Assembly: GCF_900105725.1 (NCBI RefSeq)
Contig: NZ_FNLM01000012.1
Span: 1-11,600, forward strand
DNA: 11,600 nt
From: Gordonia westfalica
Lineage (GTDB): Bacteria; Actinomycetota; Actinomycetes; Mycobacteriales; Mycobacteriaceae
Direction: 5' to 3'
The position numbers and the translations under genes were made by a program. The notes below the pieces were generated by a model. It was not told the DNA's origin and ran no database searches. It saw only the letters and a program-made list of their open reading frames with translations. Below, piece after piece: positions 6,282-11,600 of the stretch. The stretch's first letter is position 1, and each line of letters opens with the position of its first letter.

Positions 6282-6983
6282 CTAACTCACCCCTTCGATC
6301 ATGCGGGCCAACCGCTTAGCGTGGCCACCACCGTCGTAGTCCGTGGAATGCGCAGTGCCGAGATAGTTGCGGATGTCCTCCCCCGCACGCGCGAAATCGG
6401 GCCAGCGGAACGGATTCCACCACGGCTGCGCCACCGCCAGACGTTCAGCGGTCTTGAACGCCCAGGCGCGGGCGGCCTCGGGTGTGCGCACCGACATCCA
6501 CCCGGTTAGGTCGGCGACCGTGCGCAGCGGTGAACCTAGCGGCAGGTCGGCGATCGGATCACCCGGCGCCCACTCGGTGAACCGAGGCCGCGGGACGTGC
6601 AGCGCCCCGGCGATCCCGGACCGGCCGTGATGCACCGGCGTGTGCGGGTCGCCCAGCGTCGCGACGGCGAGCACCTGATGGCGAGGCCGCCGAGGCAGGA
6701 TGTCGCGCGCGTACTTCACTGCGACCGCCGCGCCCGCACTGTAGCCGCCGACGACCACGAGTTCGCGGGATTCGGTGACAGCTCGATCCAACGCTGCCGC
6801 GCCGATCGCTTTCGACTCCTCATACGACAGGTCGCCCATGCCGGTCGCCGGGCCGAAGTCGGCCGGGTACGGCACATACGTGAACTTCACCTTGCGGGGG
6901 TCGAGCGCGCGGCGCAGCGCCTCCGACGCGGGGGAGCCGCCGCGGGGTGCCCAAGTTCCGTCGACCCAGAGAAGTTCGATCAT
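6282..6983 (-). CDS. lysB: Lysin B, mirror copy (intact)
   Basis: This copy encodes exactly the same 233 residues as 4581-5282, with the GGYSAGAA nucleophile motif, and again begins in an ATGA overlap with the membrane-protein gene at 6980-7351. The identity over 702 bases, in contrast to the many errors farther out, marks this as the best-determined part of both arms. It should be counted as the same gene unless independent reads prove two copies. Confidence 0.9.
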   Translation of the reverse strand: MIELLWVDGTWAPRGGSPASEALRRALDPRKVKFTYVPYPADFGPATGMGDLSYEESKAIGAAALDRAVTESRELVVVGGYSAGAAVAVKYARDILPRRPRHQVLAVATLGDPHTPVHHGRSGIAGALHVPRPRFTEWAPGDPIADLPLGSPLRTVADLTGWMSVRTPEAARAWAFKTAERLAVAQPWWNPFRWPDFARAGEDIRNYLGTAHSTDYDGGGHAKRLARMIEGVS

Positions 6984-7351
6984 GACCGTCCTGCCCACCA
7001 TGCTCGGATCTCGTCGCGCCACACTTGCCATGGCCGGCGGAAGTCGCCTGCCGCCCAACGGTCACGGCGGGTCTTGTACTGCAACACCAGCAGCATCACC
7101 AGGAGCGCGAGCATCATCACGGCGCCACCCGAGTACAGGATGAATCGAATCCACGCCCGCCCCGGATAGTCAGTACCCGCCCACACTGACGCCGAGATCT
7201 GGAGAAAGACCAGCGACATCAGGGTCGACTTGCCTAGGTAGATGAGTGACACCCGCTCCTTCCACCAGTACTGCCATGCGGCGTAGCAGATGGTGTAGAC
7301 GGTGGCCAGCACGGCGAGCACCACAAGTGCCCAGTCGGCTATCAGCTCCAC
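6980..7351 (-). CDS. Three-span lysis-cassette membrane protein, mirror copy (intact)
   Basis: The product is identical to the 123-residue protein at 4213-4584, with the same GTG start sharing one base with the upstream stop and the same overlap with lysin B. No arm-specific change was seen. Confidence 0.8.
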   Translation of the reverse strand: MELIADWALVVLAVLATVYTICYAAWQYWWKERVSLIYLGKSTLMSLVFLQISASVWAGTDYPGRAWIRFILYSGGAVMMLALLVMLLVLQYKTRRDRWAAGDFRRPWQVWRDEIRAWWAGRS

Positions 7352-7545
7352 TAGTTCAGCCTTCCGAAGATCAGCTCGGCCCAGTGGTTGCGTTCCAACT
7401 GGTCACGAAGCTCCCGCTGTACCGGCCGCGCCCGTTCGGCGAGCCGTGCGCTTTCGGACCGGGCTTCTTCGGCCGATCGCGCGTTTCGCTTCGAGCGCGC
7501 ATCAACTTCGTGCGCGCTCGCCCCCTTGGTCTTGAATCCCCACAT
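7351..7545 (-). CDS. Small charged helical protein, mirror copy (intact)
   Basis: This encodes the same 64 residues (MWGFKTKGAS at the start, LIFGRLN at the end) as 4019-4213, with one-base overlaps to both neighbours. Function unknown. Confidence 0.72.
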   Translation of the reverse strand: MWGFKTKGASAHEVDARSKRNARSAEEARSESARLAERARPVQRELRDQLERNHWAELIFGRLN

Positions 7546-7844
7546 CAGTTGGACTCCAAGCTCTCTCGCAGTGCCTTCGACTGGCTCGCGATGAGCTGGC
7601 CGGCGACATTCCACTCGGCCATCGTCTGCGCGTTGCGCGCGTTGGTCTCGAGGAGGTCGGCGATGGTCTTGGCGTCGCGCTCGGCCGCGGTCTTGTAGAT
7701 CGAGATCTCCGATCCCCATACGATCCAGCCACGGGCGAAGGCGATACCGAGCACGAGCGCCATGCCGACGACGACCCCCACCACGCCGATGTCACTCAGC
7801 GCGGCGGGGTTCATCCAAGCGCTGGCGCTCGAGGTCACGGTCAT
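7545..7844 (-). CDS. Single-span holin-like membrane protein, mirror copy (intact)
   Basis: This encodes the same 99 residues as 3720-4019, with one membrane span followed by the charged helical tail. The start overlaps the stop of the multi-span gene at 7841-8242 as ATGA. Confidence 0.8.
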   Translation of the reverse strand: MTVTSSASAWMNPAALSDIGVVGVVVGMALVLGIAFARGWIVWGSEISIYKTAAERDAKTIADLLETNARNAQTMAEWNVAGQLIASQSKALRESLESN

Positions 7845-8242
7845 CGGCCGAGGTTGACTTCGCGCTCGACGCCGTCAGCGGGAAGCTCAATACCTGCCAA
7901 CACCTTCGGTGTGACCTGCGGGCGGGTGAACAGGAATCCGAGAGCAATCGTGGAGACCGCGAGGATGGCGCCCTGTTGCTGCTCGCTGAGGTTCAAGCCG
8001 AACGCAACGACCAGCGGCACCGCGGTCTGAACGACCGCGACGAGCGCCGGGTACACGCTCTCCTTCACCGAGATCACCACGAGCAGACCGAGCACCGCGT
8101 TGACCGCGGCCATGAACACGCCCTGAGTCTCGGTGGGGATGTTGAACCCGAACGTGGTCAGCAGAACCAGGATGGCTGAGACGAGGGAGGTCCAGGCGGC
8201 GGGCTCGCGGCCGAGGACAAGACGAGGGGTGGGTACAGACAT
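7841..8242 (-). CDS. Holin-like multi-span membrane protein, mirror copy (intact)
   Basis: This is the undamaged version of the gene at 3323-3723. Four G at 8135-8138 (three C in the left arm) keep the frame open through FNIPTETQGVFMAAVN, giving 133 residues with four hydrophobic stretches and the C-terminus REVNLGR. It shows that the left-arm break is a one-base loss in a C run. GAAGGAG precedes the ATG as on the left. Confidence 0.84.
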   Translation of the reverse strand: MSVPTPRLVLGREPAAWTSLVSAILVLLTTFGFNIPTETQGVFMAAVNAVLGLLVVISVKESVYPALVAVVQTAVPLVVAFGLNLSEQQQGAILAVSTIALGFLFTRPQVTPKVLAGIELPADGVEREVNLGR

Positions 8243-8269
8243 GACGAGAACTCCTTCTGTGGGTGCGGC

Positions 8270-9369
8270 TCAGGCCGCGATGAGGTCGACTGCTTCGACG
8301 GCCAGCGGGATGCCGGCCGCGTTGACGAGAGTGAGATCCTTCGCGGCGTCGCCGATCTTCTTCACCGCGCCTGAGGGGTCCCACTCGAGGACGCCGTGCT
8401 CGAACGCCTGACGCTTGCCGCCCGTGCCGTTCGAGATCTCGTCCGACGTCGGCCAGCCGAGCGGGCCCTTCTCGTAGCCCTCGAGCGCCCAGCGCTGGCC
8501 GATGACGCCCTTCACGACGTGGTGGTCCTTGCCGTCCTTGCGGTAGAGCACGCCACCCTGGAACGCCATGACTGCGCCGTCGGCGAGCTTGGTGAAGTCG
8601 CGCACCGGGAAGCCGAGTTCGCCGGTCTCCCACTTGCGCTCGGCGTACGCCTCGAACAGGCCGCCGTGCGGGATGGCGTGCGCGCCGGTCGCCGGGTGAA
8701 AGTAGATGTGCGCGTTCTCGTACTCGACGAACCGGCCCTTACCGTCGCGGCCGACCTTGCGCTCACCCCCGGCGCCGGGCTTCGCCTTACGGACGCCGAC
8801 CCACGGATTCTCCTTGGCCTCGAGCTCGATCATGTTCATGACCACGAGCGGCTTATCCGGTGCCTGGAGGAGCCGCTGACGGAACAGCTTCATGTCGAGG
8901 TTCCCGGGGTCCCACTTGCCCTGGATCGCGCCGTACTCCTTGTGCGCGACGACCTTGTTCCACGGGTTGCCGAGGCGCTTGTTGATGGCCCGGACGACCT
9001 TCAGGTATGCGCCGTACTGGGCCTCCGACCATGCCGCGGTGCCGTTGTGTGCGGCCTCGATGCCGATCGTCACGGCGTTGCCGTTGTTCGCGGGGATGCC
9101 CGGCCACGAGCCGGTGCCCGCGTGCCATGCGACGCCGACGCCGCACAGCGTGACAACACCGTTCGGCGCGAGGTGGAGTTGCGACGCGAGCCCGAGAGAC
9201 GAGTGCTGCGCGATACCCGCGGCGTCTCGCCGAACGAGCCGGTGTGGTGCATGAACGGACCCCAGATAGTGCCGAAGTCGCCGTGCCCGCGTTCGAACGC
9301 GCCGGGATAGATGTCAACCTTCAGGCCCTCGGCGCGCAGCACGTCGGGAAGCCAAACGGGATCAGCCAT
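8270..9369 (-). CDS. lysA: Lysin A, mirror copy (frameshift in the 5' third)
   Basis: The start ATG (9369) again lies five bases after AGGAGG. The frame breaks at the run CCC 9216-9218 (four G in the left arm, 2347-2350), just after GSFGETPR. From about residue 52 onward this copy is intact to the end, including the WHAGTGSWPG and AHKEYG amidase motifs, the linker GAGGERKVGRDG that is broken on the left, and both LGFP-type repeats. Taking residues 1-55 from the left and the rest from this arm restores all 366 residues. Breaks at different places in the two arms argue for read errors over gene decay. Confidence 0.9.
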
Positions 9370-9395
9370 AATTGCCTCCTGTGGGCATGGTGAAT

Positions 9396-9419
9396 CCCCA
9401 CACCCGAACGGGTGCAGGG
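9396..9419 (-). promoter_or_regulatory. RNA hairpin before lysin A (right copy)
   Basis: This is the mirror of 2145-2168 with the same ten-pair stem and GUUC loop on the minus strand. The spacing to the AGGAGG at 9375-9380 is one base shorter because this arm reads CC where the left reads CCC. Confidence 0.45.
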
Positions 9420-9436
9420 TGAAAAGTTCTGTTGGG

Positions 9437-9912
9437 TTAGAGAGCTTCGGGGTTGATGCCGGCGTGCGGGGAACCGTCGAACGTTCCATCCGCCTTGCGG
9501 CGCTTCACCTCCGCGGCGAACGCCACAGCCTCTGCCTGCACCACCCGCTCCTGCGTATTCGCCTGGCGGGCCTTCATCTCCTCCACCTTCGCCAGATATT
9601 TCTGATGCTCCTCATCAGCCAGCCGGGCGATCCGCTGCTCATACGTTTCATCCGGCTCATGCGAGTCGTAACACCACTTCCCCGCAGCCTTCGACGCCTC
9701 CAAGCTGTCCCCGGTTCATAGTGCTTGATCGAATCCGCCACCAGCCGGACACCGCACTCCACCAGATGGCGGGCAACATCCACCCAATAGTCGGGTCCCA
9801 TCACCAGCGGGGCACCCACCACACCAGGCAGGCCGATAAACAACACCGACACCGCCTGCGCTTCGGCTTCACGTTCCTCATCGGACATGTCAGCCCACTG
9901 CTTGAAAGACAC
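9437..9912 (-). CDS. Hypothetical phage protein, mirror copy (frameshifted)
   Basis: This is the copy of the 157-residue unknown gene at 1655-2127. It begins at GTG 9912. Two extra bases (in CC and CCCC runs around 9680-9700) break the frame at the GCGKWC region, but the 3' half is clean and ends INPEAL with TAA. Removing both extra bases gives 474 bases, an exact 158 codons, which supports the short form of the protein. Residue 104 reads Lys here and Asn in the left arm, one of the few substitutions between the arms. Confidence 0.72.
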
Positions 9913-9939
9913 TGTGCCCCCTCTCCGGGGGGCCAAGCC

Positions 9940-11600
9940 CTACCGGGAATGTCTAGTACGTTAACGGGTCTTTCCGTAATCCCAGATCCGCGGGATCTTG
10001 TTCTCCGCCGCGGCCTGCTGCTCGGTCCACGACTCGTCCCACAACAGGTTTGGGTCGTTGCGGAACCGCTTCAGGCGGAACAGGAACTTTGTGCACCCGT
10101 TCGCCACACGAGAAGTAGTAGGTGTAATCCGGTCGCAGCTCGCCATCTTTGATGAAACCGCACTGCTCGTACAGGCCTCCGTCAGAGACGGCGTGGTCGG
10201 CGAATGTCACCACCCGTTGTGGTTGCATCGCAGCGACAGCGTGCTTCAGCAGCCGCGAATGCCCACCCCGCACGATCACCGAGGTGGCGAACCGCACCAA
10301 CTCCACCTCAGTCTTGGTGCGCCACTTCATGCACATCACCGCGACCAACTCGCCACCATCGCGCAAACCGAACGCTTCACTCATTGCGGTCGCACCCTGA
10401 ATGTGGTTGGCCTCGAGGAAGTCGCGGACCTCCACCCGATTCTACCGCGGTCACGGTGAGACTGCGCGCATTCAGCCGGCGTTCCTGAGACACGCCCAGC
10501 TTGCGGGCGATCATGCGTTTGGCAGAATGTCCCGGCGGTCACGCCAGTCGTCTTCCCACACAGTCACCATCTGGATGCCCTTGTCGGCGCACCGCTGCCA
10601 CTTCCGCTGTGGTAGTGGCGGTCCTTCCCGGCGTCCTCCGAATGCCAGTACAGGCCGTTGAACTCGACCGCGATGTTCTTCGACGGGATGATAGATGTCG
10701 AGTTCGTTGTGGGTGCGATCACCGACCGCGTGCTGGTGACCACCGTCGCCGGTGAGCGTCCGCACAAAGTCGGCGACCTCGATTTCGGCTCGAGAAATGT
10801 GCTTCGCACAAGCGGGACACCCGTTGCCCCGCCCTCGGTCCTTCGGTGCAGCCCACCACATGTGCCCGTCAGCGCACACCCACTGCAACTTCGTGTTCGA
10901 CCCCGCCGACGTGACACCAAGGGCGGGGTCCACGAGCTGTCCGCGTAGCTCCTCGCTGAGCGGATTGGCGGTTGCTGCGTTCGCTGCAATAGCTGGTGCC
11001 GCGGTGTGTGTACGAGCAAGCCTCGCATTGCACCGCTCGCCCCGGATTCCTTTCGGCGTTCGCGAGAACTCCGTCCCGCAGTGGAGCAGTTCCACCATGC
11101 CGGTTCCGCGGAGCCGCGGCTCACTCCCTCCGGGGTGTGCGGGTTGCGATCTGACCACCAGGCGGCGATCGGATAGTCCGATAGTGGATCTGACTTGGCA
11201 GCGGCCCGTGACCGTGCGGACGCCGCACCGGTCTTATCTGAGAGCCGGTAACACCGTGGGCATCCTGAGCCGTTGCTCCGGTTCTTCACCGTCGCCCGCC
11301 ACTCATGCCCACACGTCCACACCGCCACGCTGCTTTGTAGTTCGACTTCGCCGACACCGAAGTGTGCGGCTTCTCGTCGATCCACTCACCTTGCAGGTGG
11401 ACAGCGATCCGGGATGCCGTGGCCGCGTTGCCGCGGTTAACCTCAGCGCCCTGCTTACCAGCACACTTGCGGCACCACTTCCGCAACCGCCGAGACGACT
11501 GCGACTCCTGCCACAGATTCCCGCAGGAACGGCACTCCCACCACCCCGACTGGCTGGCCGGCACCTCGAGGTGCCCTCTCCGTCGTTGAGATCGATCCGC
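9940..11600 (-). CDS. Zinc-ribbon repeat homing-type endonuclease, 5'-truncated (right copy, many frameshifts)
   Basis: This is the mirror of the gene at 1-1629, and its frame stays open to the window end at 11600. It supplies bases missing on the left: the first ribbon reads SGWWECRSCGNLWQES, the junction SRAAAKSDPLSDYPIAAW is in frame, the fourth ribbon reads DRGRGNGCPACAKH, and SVIVRGGHSRLLKHAV joins the two parts of the C-terminal region. It has its own losses or gains, for example in the second ribbon (CGTCG misread), the third ribbon (CSTCG misread), through 10440-10760 across the nuclease core, around 10105, and near the stop (GTTAACG for GTTACG). Neither copy alone is translatable; together they give one continuous frame. 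Confidence 0.82.
11560..11575. repeat. 16-bp perfect palindrome near the right end
   Basis: This is the same GGCACCTCGAGGTGCC as at 7-22, in the mirror position. About 25 bases follow it. In the sense direction they extend the endonuclease frame upstream, so the palindrome is not itself the molecule end. Confidence 0.6.

Larger units (their letters stand above)
5783..11582 (-). repeat. Right arm of the inverted repeat
   Basis: This is the reverse-complement copy of 1-5782. It restores several reading frames that are broken in the left arm, for example the holin-like gene and the middle of lysin A. It has its own breaks in the 5' part of lysin A, in gene 2 and at many points of the endonuclease. 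The stretch from about 10440 to 11080 is especially error-rich. The arm outruns the left one by about 18 bases (11583-11600). In the sense direction those bases keep the endonuclease frame open, so they look like genuine continuation and not vector or adapter. Confidence 0.97.

Noticed and set aside
1..11582. A genuine ancient duplication of a phage lysis module within a prophage
   Set aside because: Differences are homopolymer indels, not codon-pattern substitutions; the core is identical; the axis cuts a gene; and both arms end at the same place.

Overview
The window is one tailed-phage segment read twice. Positions 1-5782 hold a block of genes on the + strand. Positions 5783-11582 hold the same block as its reverse complement, and the mirror axis falls between 5782 and 5783 inside a perfect 16-bp palindrome. 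Only about 18 bases at the far right (11583-11600) have no partner. There are therefore nine different genes, not eighteen. The high GC content, an endolysin with LGFP-type cell-wall repeats and a lysin B-like esterase point to a siphovirus-like phage or prophage of a mycolic-acid-containing actinobacterium (the Mycobacterium/Gordonia/Rhodococcus group). This host call rests on gene content, not on a database match.

Gene order from the outer end to the fold is the same in both arms: (1) a large phage endonuclease with at least four zinc-ribbon repeats, a Vsr-like nuclease core and the GNAT-like C-terminal region common in phage homing endonucleases, cut off at the window edge; (2) a 157-residue protein of unknown function; (3) lysin A, an amidase with LGFP repeats; (4) a multi-span holin-like membrane protein; (5) a single-span membrane protein with a charged helical tail; (6) a 64-residue charged helical protein; (7) a three-span membrane protein; (8) lysin B, a GYSAG serine esterase; (9) the N-terminal part of a likely minor tail or virion protein that runs into the fold. 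Genes 4 to 8 overlap stop-to-start and form a compact lysis operon. Lysin A would cut peptidoglycan, the membrane proteins would permit or time lysis, and lysin B would release the mycolate outer layer.

The arms differ almost only by one-base changes in G or C runs, and each arm carries its own frameshifts. Lysin A is broken in both arms but at different places, the holin-like gene only on the left, and gene 2 mainly on the right. The endonuclease is broken many times in each. From about 3720 to 5580 the arms match with no length change. Errors are concentrated at the outer ends and within about 200 bases of the fold. This is the pattern expected of an error-prone long-read fold-back (inverted-duplex or amplification chimera) molecule. 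It does not look like an old genomic duplication. Comparing the arms restores nearly every gene, and the entries below describe those restored genes.

I found no tRNA, rRNA, CRISPR array, integrase, transposase or protelomerase. No gene-free stretch exceeds about 100 bases in either arm.
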